Below are positions 1-10,870 of a DNA stretch of 64,000 bases, piece after piece. Position numbers and translations under genes: made by a program. The notes beneath the pieces are model-generated. The model was not told the DNA's origin, searched no databases, and saw nothing but the letters and a program-made list of their open reading frames with translations. Origin of the DNA: Neocallimastix lanati (nom. inval.) (taxonomy: Eukaryota; Neocallimastigomycota; Neocallimastigomycetes; Neocallimastigales; Neocallimastigaceae). Where the stretch lies: the NCBI GenBank assembly GCA_016946835.1, contig JACVTC010000008.1:2198501-2262500 (forward strand), given 5' to 3'. Within the stretch, counting starts at the first letter, position 1. Each line of letters starts with the position of its first letter.

Positions 1-193
1 ATAAATAAATAAATAAATAATAAAAAATATAAAATATAAAAATTAATAACATTAAATAATATTATTATAATAAAAAAATAAAAGTTAACAACATTAAATA
101 ATATTATTATAAATTATTATAATAAAAATATAAAAATTAACAACATTAAATAATATTATTATTATAGTAAAAATTTTTATTATATTTATATTA
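1..193. repeat. AT-only short tandem repeats at the window edge
   Basis: About three imperfect copies of a roughly 50-base unit built on ATTAACAACATTAAATAATA, preceded by an AAAT run. No coding potential is visible. The stretch ends at the left target duplication of MULE-1. Confidence 0.6.
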
Positions 194-460
194 AAATAAG
201 ATGGAGAGGTCCAAAACGCCAATTTTTTTCACGTGATATATCAAATTTTGAGGCTTTTTAAATTAATAGTTATATGATACTATTTTGTTGTATTATTAAT
301 TTGTAATTTTTTTCTTAAAATTTATTAAGTGAATAATTAAATAAATTATAATGGTTAGATAAAAATAAATATTTTTTTACAAAAAAAAAAAATAAAATAA
401 AATATTCAAACAATTAAAAGGTTTAATATATTCAAACAATTAAAAGGTTTATTTTAAAAA

Positions 461-1290
461 AAAATATTAATAAAATACTTTAACAATTATATAGATTTAT
501 TTATTTAAAAAAAATATTAATAAAATACCTTAACAATTATATAGATTTATTTATTTAAAAAAAAATATTAATAAAATACCTTAACAATTATATAGATTTA
601 TTTATTTAAAAAAAAATATTAATAAAATACTTTAACAATTATATAGATTTATTTATTTAAAAAAAAAATATTAATAAAATACTTTAACAATTATATAGAT
701 TTATTTATTTAAAAAAAAATATTAATAAAATACTTTAACAATTATATAGATTTATTTATTTAAAAAAAAATATTAATAAAATACTTTAACAATTATATAG
801 ATTTATTTATTTAAAAAAAAAATATTAATAAAATACTTTAACAATTATATAGATTTATTTATTTAAAAAAAAATATTAATAAAATACTTTAACAATTATA
901 TAGATTTATTTATTTAAAAAAAAATATTAATAAAATACTTTAACAATTATATAGATTTATTTATTTAAAAAAAATATTAATAAAATACTTTAACAATTAT
1001 ATAGATTTATTTATTTAAAAAAAATATTAATAAAATACTTTAACAATTATATAGATTTATTTATTTAAAAAAAAAATTAATAAAATACTTTAACAATTAT
1101 ATAGATTTATTTATTTAAAAAAAAATATTAATAAAATACTTTAACAATTATATAGATTTATTTATTTAAAAAATATTAATAAAATATTTAAACAACTATT
1201 AATAAAATACTTTAGCAATTATATAGATTTATTTATTTAAAAAAAAATATTAATAAAATACTTTAACAATTATATAGATTTATTTATTTA
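461..1290. repeat. Minisatellite, about 16 copies of a 50-55 bp unit
   Basis: A head-to-tail array of near-identical units of the form ACTTTAACAATTATATAGAT, then TTATTTATTT, an A run of 6-10 and a TATTAATAAAAT core. Copies differ mainly in A-run length and in ACCT versus ACTT. The array lies inside MULE-1 between the transposase stop and the left TIR. I see no ORF in it. Confidence 0.9.
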
Positions 1291-1804
1291 AAAAAAAAAT
1301 TAATAAAATATTTAAACAATTATTAATAAAATTAATTATAAACATTAATAATAAAATATAAAAATATAAAAATATATTATTGATATTAATATTAAAGTAT
1401 AAAAATATAGGATTATTTATTTTAAAAAAAATATTAATAAAATATTTAAACAATTATTAATAAAATAAATTATAATAATAAAATTATAGAATATTTATTT
1501 AAACTACATAAATTTTATCAAGAATATAAACATTTTAACTTTTTAATAATTATAAAATTTTAATTAATAAATTTAATTATAAGTTTTTGTATGAAAGAAT
1601 TTTAATGATTTTTTCTTTTGGAAATTCCTCTGTCATTTCATAATTATTTATTATTAAATAATATTTATAAAATATTATTTAAATTAGTTAAACATTCAAA
1701 CCACAATTTAGTAAGATCACTTCTATCATATTTAATATTAATTAACTTGGCTTCTTTATTTTTGTATTTTTCAATTAAGATATTAATTTCATCAGTTTTT
1801 GTTT

Positions 1805-3088
1805 TTATTTTTTTTTTTTCATTCTCCAAATTCCTTTTATTTTCATTTGGTAATCATAATATGATAAATGTTCCTGTTCTTTTAATTTATTTATTAATTC
1901 ATAAAAATTTGGTTTCATTGGAAATAGTTTATTTAAAGAATTATTGAGTGATTCTGAAGCATTATTGGTTATATGTTCAATATTATTATAATAATTCCAA
2001 CTTTTCATATCGTAACCAATTAAATATGTTTCATAAAAATATTCTAAAAATATTAAAAATTGACAAGAATTTTTTTCAATGGATTTAGTTTTAATTAATG
2101 AAAAAATATCCATTATGTATTCAGGGTTGATAAATGGTAAGTTTGAAATTCCTTTGTAATAATTAAATATTTTTTCATCATCGTTCACTTCATTACGGCA
2201 CAATTCATTTTTTTTAATTTCTAATAAATTTTTATAATGCCAAATACAGTATTTAATATTTATATTAGGAAATATTTTTTTAACTGCTTTGGATATGCCT
2301 TTTTCAAAATCGCAATGTACATTTTTTGGTTCAGTTATAATATTATTATTAGAATTTTGTTTTAATTTATTGAATAACATTTTATATGTTTTTTGCTTTT
2401 TATTTCTTAATATTGCATAAGAAGTAGTATAAAAACTATTCAATTCTTTAACGTAAGTTCTTGTAATAAACACTTGTTGACTAAATTTAGGTGCGATATA
2501 AAAAGTACCATCCACAAATATATCATTATTATATTTCTTAAATAATTTTGCTTGAAAAGGGGATTGAAAAATTACTAAATCAGAATTTTTGAATATCATA
2601 AAATCTTCATTTCGTTCAGTTTTATAATATTCAGATTCATTAGGAATTTCATTAAAAGTTGTTACATTGGATGGTAGTTTTTTATTAATACTTCTTAATA
2701 TTAGAGTTTTAACTGAAATATATTCTGGACACGGATATATAAATCCCATTTCTTTAGAAATTTCTTTATATAGTCTTTTTCGTTTTATATCAAAAGGATT
2801 TGAATGTTTTTTAATTTCATCTTTAATTTTATGTTTCATTACAGATAGGGATACACTATATTCGTTTCCAGGATGATTATGTAAACTCTCATATTTTAAG
2901 ATTTCTTTCTCATTATTTAAAATAATAAAAGATTTACATTTATTATTTTTTTTATATTCGGTACATTTATAAACTCTTGAATTATCTTTCCTTGAATGTG
3001 AAAAATTAAATTTATATTGTTTATTAATAATGATTTGTTCTTCTCCTTTATTAGACTCACTTATATAAATAGTTATGTTTTCTTCCAT
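1805..3088 (-). CDS. MULE transposase with FLYWCH-type zinc finger (copy 1)
   Basis: This is a 427-residue reading frame from an ATG at 3088. Residues about 25-75 form a FLYWCH-like zinc-binding module (Cys in KCTEY, Cys in NKCKS, then HNH). The MULE transposase domain follows at about 170-310, with VDGTFY (first catalytic Asp), HCDFE (second Asp) and the MULE CxxH motif YCIWH. An NASESLNN segment near residue 385 resembles the region around the third acidic residue. Homology to the copies at 24.6 and 45.7 kb continues past the stop: in another frame after the A run near 1806-1817, a C-terminal tail (LWFECLTNLNNI) runs to a stop at 1665-1667. A single A-run slippage or an assembly error therefore probably shortens this frame by about 45 residues. 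The protein would bind the element ends and catalyse transposition in the nucleus. Confidence 0.85.
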   Translation of the reverse strand: MEENITIYISESNKGEEQIIINKQYKFNFSHSRKDNSRVYKCTEYKKNNKCKSFIILNNEKEILKYESLHNHPGNEYSVSLSVMKHKIKDEIKKHSNPFDIKRKRLYKEISKEMGFIYPCPEYISVKTLILRSINKKLPSNVTTFNEIPNESEYYKTERNEDFMIFKNSDLVIFQSPFQAKLFKKYNNDIFVDGTFYIAPKFSQQVFITRTYVKELNSFYTTSYAILRNKKQKTYKMLFNKLKQNSNNNIITEPKNVHCDFEKGISKAVKKIFPNINIKYCIWHYKNLLEIKKNELCRNEVNDDEKIFNYYKGISNLPFINPEYIMDIFSLIKTKSIEKNSCQFLIFLEYFYETYLIGYDMKSWNYYNNIEHITNNASESLNNSLNKLFPMKPNFYELINKLKEQEHLSYYDYQMKIKGIWRMKKKK

Positions 3089-3499
3089 TTATAAATTTTA
3101 ATATATAGTTTTTAATTATATCTTTTAAATTATTATATTAATTATCTAAATATTATTTTTTAATATTAATTCTGAACAATTAAATATTCAATTTTTTTTA
3201 AAAGATAAAAAGTATTTTAATTATTTCTTTTTCTTTTAATTTTTTTAAAAAAAAAACAGATACATAAAGTATATATGAAAATATTTTAATTTTTATTATT
3301 TAAAAATAAATTATTTATTTAATGTATATAAAAAAAATTTAATTATTTATTTATTCTAAATTAATATTAATTATTTTTTTTTAATATATACTAATAAAGA
3401 ATTTATGAATTAATTAATTATTTTATTTATATTATAATCTAATTAAATTATTAACTTTTAAGTCTTTTTAAAACAACAAATATATATAGCATTTTTTAG

Positions 3500-3960
3500 C
3501 ATATAAAGTAGAACTGGGCTTTCTACTGGTTGTTATGTGGCGGACTTAATAATCATCTGGTATCTATTCTTTATCTGATTTTCCCGATAGGATTTGGAGA
3601 AAGGGTAAAGGGGTTATAATGGCACAATTTCAGGTAAGTATTAATTCCGCTCCTACCATTATTGGATTGCCACGTATTTAATTTCTATATTTGATCACCC
3701 ATGGCATCCTAGTGTAGTTGTATAGCCTATACTGTGAGGGTTACGAGTTCAATTTCTATAGGATAACACGGATGTTATTTGGCAAGACATGTCTACTGGA
3801 GCTACCTCTGCTTAGGAATTTGGAGCGCCGACGTCGTACTGATATAGTATAAGATATATATACCAAAGTATATATGTTCTTTACAAGCCCATATATATAA
3901 TATGGGATAGACATGTGAATTCATATGTGTAAAAAACCTATTTATATATCTCTACAAAAC
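3500..3960 (+). mobile_element. SINE-like insertion with tRNA-type pol III boxes
   Basis: This is an island of mixed-base DNA inside AT-only sequence. Around 3709-3755 it carries an A-box-like TAGTGTAGTTGT and a B-box-like GAGTTCAATTTC at tRNA spacing. Outer segments ATCCTA and TAGGAT could pair as an acceptor-like stem. At 3823-3850 it carries a motif (GAGCGCCGACGTCGTACTGA) that closely matches the 3' UTRs of the LINE remnants at 19.9 and 54.1 kb. No clear target duplication was found, so the boundaries are approximate. It sits inside MULE-1, 5' of the transposase. Confidence 0.5.
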
Positions 3961-4828
3961 GGTTGCTGTAATATATAAATAGTAATTGAAATGTGAACAA
4001 CAAATTTTAATTTTTGAAATTTCAATTTACAGCTATAATTTAAGTCTTATAAAAATATTATTTTGTAATTTTTATTATTACTTAATATTTTATTTATAAA
4101 TTATATATAAAATAAAAGGTTTAATTCTATTATTAAGATGTTATAATAACAACTAAAGTTTTAGTTATAATATAAAAAATTAATATTTTAAATAATATTA
4201 ATTTAAATATAAATTTATAAAATAAAATTTTTTAATAATAAAATATAAAAATATTATATTGATATTAATTATAAAATATAAAAATATAAAAATATAAAAA
4301 TATAAAAATATAATATTAATAGAAAAATATAAAAATATAATATCAATAATAAAATATAAAATATAAAAATATAATATAAATATTAATAATAAAATATAAA
4401 AAATAAGGTTATAAGGAAAATAATTATTTATCATTTTCCTTATAACATGATTGTCAAAAAAAAAAAAATTATATAAAAATATTTTATTTTTTATTGACCT
4501 TTTTAATTTTTATTTATTTATTTATTTACTTATTTATTTATACATTTATTTCTTTTTTACTTAAAATTATATTAAATTTTATGGCGTAATAATATAAATT
4601 TTAAAAGCCACAAATAAATAGATGGCTTATTAAAATTTCCAAAAAAAAAAATTGGCGAAATGGACCACATTCAAATAAGATAATATTTAATTTTTTTTTT
4701 TTTACCAATTAGATAATAAAAATGAAAATAATAAATACTACATTAATTATATTAAATATTTTTTCTTTTAAATAAAAATAATATAAAAAATAAAACTATT
4801 ATAATTAAAATAGAATATTTTTTTTAAA

Positions 4829-4869
<41 letters not shown>

Positions 4870-5062
4870 CAATTATAAATATTATTCAAAATATTGTTTT
4901 AATTTAAAAATATTAATATAAATAAATTTCAGAATTTCAATTTCAATTAATAATTAATATAATTTAAATCGAAATAAGTATAAAAATTTTATTGAAAAAA
5001 GTTAAATTAATTTAAAAAAATATATATATATTTATATATAGAATTTGAAATATTTTAATAAA

Positions 5063-5947
5063 ATGACAGAAAAAAAGGCTAATTTTACAATTAAAGAAGA
5101 TGGATTCCACGGTGAACTATGTGAAAGTAAAGAGGAACAAAATCAAAATCCCAATAAAATAATAATTATTTGTTCAGGTTCGGATGGAGATTTCGAAAGT
5201 TCAAAAAAATGTTCAAAATATCTTTCAGAACAAGGAATTAATACTTTAGCTTTAGGTTATTTTAATATACCTGATGGTCCAAAAAATTTAAATAAAGTAC
5301 CTATTGAATTTATAGAAAAGGCTGCAAATTATTTAAAATCTATAGGATATGAAAAGATAGGATTGTGGGGTATTTCCATGGGTTCCATATACGTATTATT
5401 AAGTGCTTGCTACTTTCCAGATTTGATTAGTTTAGTAATCGCTGCAAGTCCATGCTATTTTGTAGTTCAAGCCATGGATAGTAAAAAAGATATTTTATTC
5501 GATGCAAGTGCTTATTCATATAAAGGCAAAGATATACCATACGAACCCTATACTGTAAAAATGAGTTTGTTTAAATGTTTATTTGAATCAATAAAACATT
5601 TTGAACCAAACTTTTCTTTTTTATATAATGATTTAATGGGTAATGTATCAGAAGAACATATTATACCTGTTGAAAAAATGAAAGCACAAGTCTTATTATT
5701 TTCTGGAAAATTAGATAGTATATGGCCTTCTACACAATCCGGTGAAATAATTATGGAACGTTTGAAAGAAAAAAATTATCAATATCCATATGAACATATA
5801 ATATGTGAGTATGGTGGTCATTTAATGACACCCTGTACAACAAAACTGGATAAATTAATGAAAGCTAATCGTAAATATCCAAAAGAAACAGATCAATATA
5901 GAAAAGAACATTTGGAAAAATTAATTAAAACTATTAATGAATGGTAA
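5063..5947 (+). CDS. Alpha/beta-hydrolase, acyl-CoA thioesterase/BAAT-C type (tandem copy 1)
   Basis: A single-exon gene of 294 residues from the ATG at 5063. This start matches the N-termini of the two paralogues; an upstream TTG at 5045 is not needed. Counting from the ATG, the nucleophile elbow GISMG puts the catalytic Ser at about 105. The Asp lies in SGKLDSIWPS (about 218) and the His in YGGHLM (about 253), so the Ser-Asp-His triad is complete. The fold and motifs match the C-terminal hydrolase domain of acyl-CoA thioesterase/bile-acid-CoA N-acyltransferase proteins. The N-terminal beta-sandwich of the animal enzymes is absent, as in single-domain bacterial relatives. There is no signal peptide, so it is probably cytosolic and acts on an acyl-thioester or ester of unknown identity. 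It is first of three co-directional copies. Confidence 0.8.
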   Translation: MTEKKANFTIKEDGFHGELCESKEEQNQNPNKIIIICSGSDGDFESSKKCSKYLSEQGINTLALGYFNIPDGPKNLNKVPIEFIEKAANYLKSIGYEKIGLWGISMGSIYVLLSACYFPDLISLVIAASPCYFVVQAMDSKKDILFDASAYSYKGKDIPYEPYTVKMSLFKCLFESIKHFEPNFSFLYNDLMGNVSEEHIIPVEKMKAQVLLFSGKLDSIWPSTQSGEIIMERLKEKNYQYPYEHIICEYGGHLMTPCTTKLDKLMKANRKYPKETDQYRKEHLEKLIKTINEW

Positions 5948-6039
5948 ATAAAATAAAATAAAATAATAAAATTTCTTATTATTTTTATTTAATTAAGATT
6001 AATATAATATTATCTTAATAAAAGTCATTAATATGATAT

Positions 6040-6073
<34 letters not shown>

Positions 6074-6618
6074 AATAAATAAATATAAATAAATAAATTA
6101 AGGTACAATTAAATTTTTGTCATAAATATTATTCATTTTTGTAAAAAATAAAAATAAAATATTTCCATTTATAATCGTTCTCATATAAATTCTCATATCT
6201 CCTTGATATTTTATTATTTATTTTTTTATTATTTAGAGAATTCTTTCATATATGAATATTTCATATTTTTTTATTTTTTATCATTTGTTTTAAATATATG
6301 TATGTAATTACATAAATATTCTATATAAATTATAATACTTATTTATTTATTTATTTTCAATATTTAAAATTTAAATTTTATTTATAATTTAAATTTTTTT
6401 TTTTTTTTTTTTTTAATTAAATATATTAAAGAAAAGCATTGATAATAAATTTTAATATTAAACAATATTAAATTTTCGCAATTAATTACCAATTAAAATT
6501 AAAACTATGATGATTGAAATTCAAAATTTAATATTATTAAATATAATATTTAGGAAAAATAATTTTTTTTTTTTTTTAAAATTACATTAATTAAAAAATA
6601 ATAAAATAAGAATTAAAT
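5948..6618. other. AT-rich spacer between hydrolase copies 1 and 2
   Basis: About 670 bases of A/T homopolymers, including a 29-base A run near 6042 and a T run near 6397. The start-proximal stretch is a T run followed by A-rich sequence. No ORF, RNA or terminator is recognisable. Confidence 0.7.
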
Positions 6619-7500
6619 ATGACGAATAATAAAAATACTTTTTCAATTAAAGAAGATGGTTTTTGTGGTGAATTATTTAAAAGTGATTCAGAAATTGACC
6701 CAAAGAAAGCATTGATTTTATGTACAGGTTCAGATGGTAATGTAAAATTTATTCAAGAAATTTCAAAGAAATTTTCGGATAATGGAATAACTACCCTTGG
6801 TATCAGCTTTTTCAATGCACCAGATGCTCCAGAAACTATATGTGAAGTACCATTAGAATATGTTGAAAATGCTGCGAAGTATTTAAAATCCATTGGTTAT
6901 GAAAAAATTGGTATATGGGGAGTATCTATGGGGGCTGTTTATGTTCTTTTATGTGCTTCCTATTTTCCTGATTTAATTAATTTTGTCGTTGCTGCTAGTC
7001 CATTATATTTCGTTTTTGAGGCAGTAGATAAAAATAAAAATACCTTAATTAAAGGAAAGAGTTCCTTTACCTATAAAGGACAATCTATACCATTTGAGCC
7101 ATGCCTTGCCAAAATGAATTATTTTACCTTTTTCATTAATTATCTTAAAAAAATGGAACCCAACTATGCTAATTTATATGATCCATTAGTAGGAAACGCC
7201 GATGAAAAAAATATTATTCCAGTAGAAAATATGAAAGCCTCTCTTTTATTAATTTCTGGTGCTATGGATACTTTATGGCCTTCTACTAAATCAGGTGATA
7301 TAATTATGGAACGTTTGAAAGCAAAAAATTATCAATATCCTTATGAACATATCATTTTTGAACATGGAGGTCATTTTATGATACCTATTTATAACAGTTT
7401 TGAAAAATTCCTTAAAGCTAATCGTAAATTCCCAGAAGATAATGAAAAATATAGAGAAGAACATTTGAAAAAAGTTATTGAAAGTTTTAAAGCTTTTTAA
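6619..7500 (+). CDS. Alpha/beta-hydrolase, acyl-CoA thioesterase/BAAT-C type (tandem copy 2)
   Basis: A single-exon, 293-residue gene with an ATG start. It aligns with its neighbours nearly end to end from the shared N-terminal IKEDGF segment. The nucleophile motif is GVSMG (Ser about 104), where the other copies have GISMG. The Asp lies in SGAMDTLWPS and the His in HGGHFM, so the triad is intact. It differs from copy 1 mainly in the segment after the nucleophile (FEAVDKNKNTL) and in the cap region. There are no introns and no targeting signal. The three copies share direction, length and spacing, so unequal crossing-over after a single acquisition is the simplest origin. Substrate unknown. 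Confidence 0.8.
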   Translation: MTNNKNTFSIKEDGFCGELFKSDSEIDPKKALILCTGSDGNVKFIQEISKKFSDNGITTLGISFFNAPDAPETICEVPLEYVENAAKYLKSIGYEKIGIWGVSMGAVYVLLCASYFPDLINFVVAASPLYFVFEAVDKNKNTLIKGKSSFTYKGQSIPFEPCLAKMNYFTFFINYLKKMEPNYANLYDPLVGNADEKNIIPVENMKASLLLISGAMDTLWPSTKSGDIIMERLKAKNYQYPYEHIIFEHGGHFMIPIYNSFEKFLKANRKFPEDNEKYREEHLKKVIESFKAF

Positions 7501-7759
7501 AAAATATATTAATATATAGTTTTTTTTTATTGTTTCTAATTTTTGGATTAATAATATATTATATATGTATAATTATTTTAAAATTAAAAAATAAAAATAC
7601 TTAAGTTGTTGTATCATTAATCTAATGATTAAATTAAATTCATGTTTAAACCACATAGAAAATCATTACAAATATGATATAATATAATAAAATTAAAAAT
7701 AAAAATAAAAAATATCCCAATGCAATAATTATTTTTCTTAAAAATTTGGTAATAAATAA

Positions 7760-7790
<31 letters not shown>

Positions 7791-8289
7791 GTTTTTGGAA
7801 ACATTATAGTATTAAAATTAATTATATAAAGATTATTATTACTTATTATAATAACATGGTAAAAAAAATTATTATATTATTGATATTGTTATTATTATTA
7901 TTATTATAAATTAATAATAATTAATTATACCGTTTTCTTATTCTTATTATTGTTAATTATTAAAACTTTTTTTTTTTTAAAATAATTTTATTAAATTTCT
8001 TTATATATTATAATTAATAGTAGCCTCGTAATGACTAGCAAATAATATTTTTCAAAAATTATTTTTTAATTTATTTTTCTTTATAATTTATATTTCTATT
8101 AATATCTGAATATATATTAAAAATTTTTGTTAATAGAAAAAAAGATTAAAATATATTATAAAATATATATATATAATTTTTTTTTTCGTTTTTGTATTTT
8201 TTTAACAACAAAATAATTAAATTTAATTTAATATATTAATAATTAATACTATATCTTTATAAAGTTTTTTTAGATAAAAAACTAAAAAT
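7501..8289. other. AT-rich spacer between hydrolase copies 2 and 3
   Basis: Nearly 800 bases of A/T-only DNA with T and A runs. I see no coding signal, RNA gene or mobile element. Confidence 0.7.
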
Positions 8290-9171
8290 ATGTCAAACAA
8301 TAAAAAAACTAAATTTACTGTCAAAGAAGACGGTTTCTTTGGAGAATTATTTGAAAATGAAAATATCATATATAAAGATAAGGTATTAATTGTATGTCCT
8401 GGTTCAAATGGTGAATTTGAAAAAGTTAAACTTATATGTAAAGGCGTTTCTGAAAGTGGTATCACTACTCTTGGTATCAATTATTTCAATGCACCAGATA
8501 CTCCATCTGCTTTATGTCATGTTCCTTTAGATTACGTGGAAAATGCTGCTAAATATTTAAAATCCATTGGTTTTAAAAAAATTGGTATTTGGGGTATCTC
8601 TATGGGTGCTGTTTATGCTCTTTTATGTGCTTCCTATTTCCCAGATTTAATTAGTTTAGTTGTGGCAGCTAGTCCAATGTATTATGTTTTACCAGCAATA
8701 GATAGTAAAAAAAATATTTCTTTAGAGGGTAGTGCTTTTTCTTATAAAGGTGAAGATATACCTTTTGAACCCTACAGACAAAATATGACTTTTTTCAGAA
8801 ATTTCTTCGAAACTATTAAACATTTAGAGCCAAACCTCTCATATTTATATGATCCTATTGTGGGAAATGTCCCTGAAAATCATATTATTCCAGTTGAAAA
8901 AATGAAAGCTCGAGTAATATTGATATCTGGTAAATTAGATAATTTATGGCCATCTACTAAATCTGGTGAATTGATTATGGAACGTTTAAAGAAATATAAT
9001 TATGCCTATCCTTATGAACATATTATCTGTGAACACGGTAGTCATTTAATGGTTCCATATAATTTTTTGAATGATAAAGTATTTAGAGCATGTCGTTCCT
9101 ATCCAAAAGATAATGAAAGATATAGAAAAGAACATTATGAAAAACTTGTTGAAACATTTAAAATATGGTAA
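8290..9171 (+). CDS. Alpha/beta-hydrolase, acyl-CoA thioesterase/BAAT-C type (tandem copy 3)
   Basis: A 293-residue, intron-less gene from an ATG preceded by an A-rich leader. The catalytic set is Ser in GISMG (about 105), Asp in SGKLDNLWPS and His in HGSHLM, where the other two copies have GGH. It shares long identical blocks with both neighbours (NAAKYLKSIG, CASYFPDLI, MKAR/MKAQ, EHIIcEhG). There is no signal peptide or membrane segment. Together with the other copies it forms a tandem family whose members all keep a complete triad, which argues that all three are still under selection. Confidence 0.8.
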   Translation: MSNNKKTKFTVKEDGFFGELFENENIIYKDKVLIVCPGSNGEFEKVKLICKGVSESGITTLGINYFNAPDTPSALCHVPLDYVENAAKYLKSIGFKKIGIWGISMGAVYALLCASYFPDLISLVVAASPMYYVLPAIDSKKNISLEGSAFSYKGEDIPFEPYRQNMTFFRNFFETIKHLEPNLSYLYDPIVGNVPENHIIPVEKMKARVILISGKLDNLWPSTKSGELIMERLKKYNYAYPYEHIICEHGSHLMVPYNFLNDKVFRACRSYPKDNERYRKEHYEKLVETFKIW

Positions 9172-9813
9172 ACATGATAAAAATGAAATGAATAACTTTA
9201 TTATTTATAGGATACTTTATCAAAATATGTAAATTAAACTACATATCATTGAATAGTTTTATTTTTCCTTTTTTTTTTTTATTTTTATTTAAAAAAGTTG
9301 AAATAAAAAAAAATAATAGGAAAATTAACATAAAAATAAATTGAAATAAAAAAAAATAATAATAGGAAAATTAACATAAAAATAAATTAAGAACAACAAT
9401 AAAAATAAAAATATCATTAATAATTAATACTTAATAATTAATTTTGTCAAAAAAAAAATAAGAAATAAAAAATAGAATAAAAAAAAGTAAAATAAAAAAT
9501 TAATTAAAATTTTATACAATTAAGATAAAATAAAAATAAATAATTTAATAAATAAATAAATAAATATATAAAATCACAATTATTTCTTTTTTGAAATTTT
9601 TTTATGATTAAATTAAACTAATATTTATAGTTATCGGTGAAAAGTGGTTAATTTGATATGGGGAAACAGGAAAACACATGTTGATAAATAAATCAGTAGT
9701 GGAATAAAAATAGAAAAAACTGGATAATTAATAATATTATTAATACACTTTCTTTTTTTTTTTTTTTTTCTTCTAGTTTAGAGTAAATATAAATAAAATA
9801 ATTTTTTTTTAAA

Positions 9814-9844
<31 letters not shown>

Positions 9845-10399
9845 GTAGAATTGATAGTAGAATATTAGGATTAATTGAGGGGAAAAAAATATATATATTT
9901 TTTTTTAAGTATTAATAATTTATAATTACTATATTTATTTGTATTAATAAATAAATAATAAGCAAAAATAAGATATTTTTTGATATTAATTTATTTTTTT
10001 GTATTTTTTTTTTTTTTTTTTTTTTCTATTTTTAATTTAGTAATATTAAAAATTTTTAAAAATTATATAATTAAATTTTTATGAAATATTTTAATAAAAA
10101 TTATACCTATTAAAAAAAAAAAAAAAAAAAAAGATTATATTGTGTAAATGTCTTTTCTTATTTCTTTTTTTTTTATTATTATTATTTAATGAAATATACG
10201 ATAATATATTTTAATATTAATTAATTAATTAATTGAATTATAGAATATAAATAACTGTAATTATTATTATTTCAATTTACCAATAAATTTCATTTAATAT
10301 TCATTATATTTTTTATATTTTGTTTTTTGTAATTATTTATTTAATTATTCATTCTTTATTTTTTTTTATTTATAGTTTTTAATGTCTTTTATACTTTTA
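9172..10399. other. AT-rich intergenic region, no gene seen
   Basis: This holds A/T homopolymers, an AAT microsatellite near 9816-9842, and a tandem duplication of an AAAATTGAAATAAAAA-type unit near 9300-9390. I see no reading frame with fungal codon content. Confidence 0.7.
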
Positions 10400-10870
10400 T
10401 TAAAATATTTTATTGTAATACAGACAGTAAATTAGAATATAATAGAATTGATCACCAATTTCTGTTAATGCTTTTATTAAAGAATTTTGTTCATTACGTA
10501 ATCCTCTACAAGTATAAATTTGGATAGCTGAAGGAATAGATGCCTCATCATCATTACGTTCAGCATCTAGAATAAATTTTAGCAAGAAGAATATTACCAG
10601 AGAATTCATTAAATTAGGTTTGGTAATTTTTGGGAATCAAGAATAGAATTCATTTAATCTTTAAGTATTTTCAATCATTAGAAGTTTTTTGGATTAATTT
10701 ATTAAAATATCTGTAGCTAATGAACATTCATAAACTTTATTAAGAATTACAGCTTAATACCAAGATAATTTTGGATTTGTCATTAGCTTCTATTAAAAGC
10801 TTACCATGTGTAATATGTGTAATATCAGGAAAAATTTTTTTTTAGAAAATTCTTTATAATATTCAATACT
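10400..10870 (-). pseudogene. Unrecognised degenerate coding remnant
   Basis: The minus strand has protein-like composition, unlike the surrounding AT-only DNA. One open stretch (10400-10609) reads LDAERNDDEASIPSAIQIYT and then NEQNSLIKALTEIGDQFYY. Further upstream in other frames are KLLIEANDKSKIILVLSCNS and VYECSLATDILIN, separated by stop codons. This looks like an old gene fragment interrupted by stops and frameshifts, or exons whose introns I cannot place. I do not recognise the family. Confidence 0.4.

Larger units (their letters stand above)
203..4672 (-). mobile_element. MULE-1: complete Mutator-like DNA transposon with TIRs and 9-bp TSD
   Basis: The 9-base direct repeat AAATAAGAT lies at 194-202 and again at 4673-4681. 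Just inside it are imperfect inverted ends: the left end starts GGAGAGGTCCAAAACGCC, and the reverse complement of the right end starts GAATGTGGTCCATTTCGCC, both followed by a T run. A 9-bp duplication is characteristic of Mutator-superfamily insertion. The element holds a FLYWCH/MULE transposase on the minus strand (1665-3088), a 16-copy minisatellite on its 3' side (461-1290) and a SINE-like insertion (about 3500-3960). The one coding defect seen is a frameshift in an A run, so this is the least decayed of the three MULEs here. Confidence 0.8.

Noticed and set aside
461-1290. CRISPR-like array
   Set aside because: Units are contiguous tandem repeats with no unique spacers, and the genome is eukaryotic.
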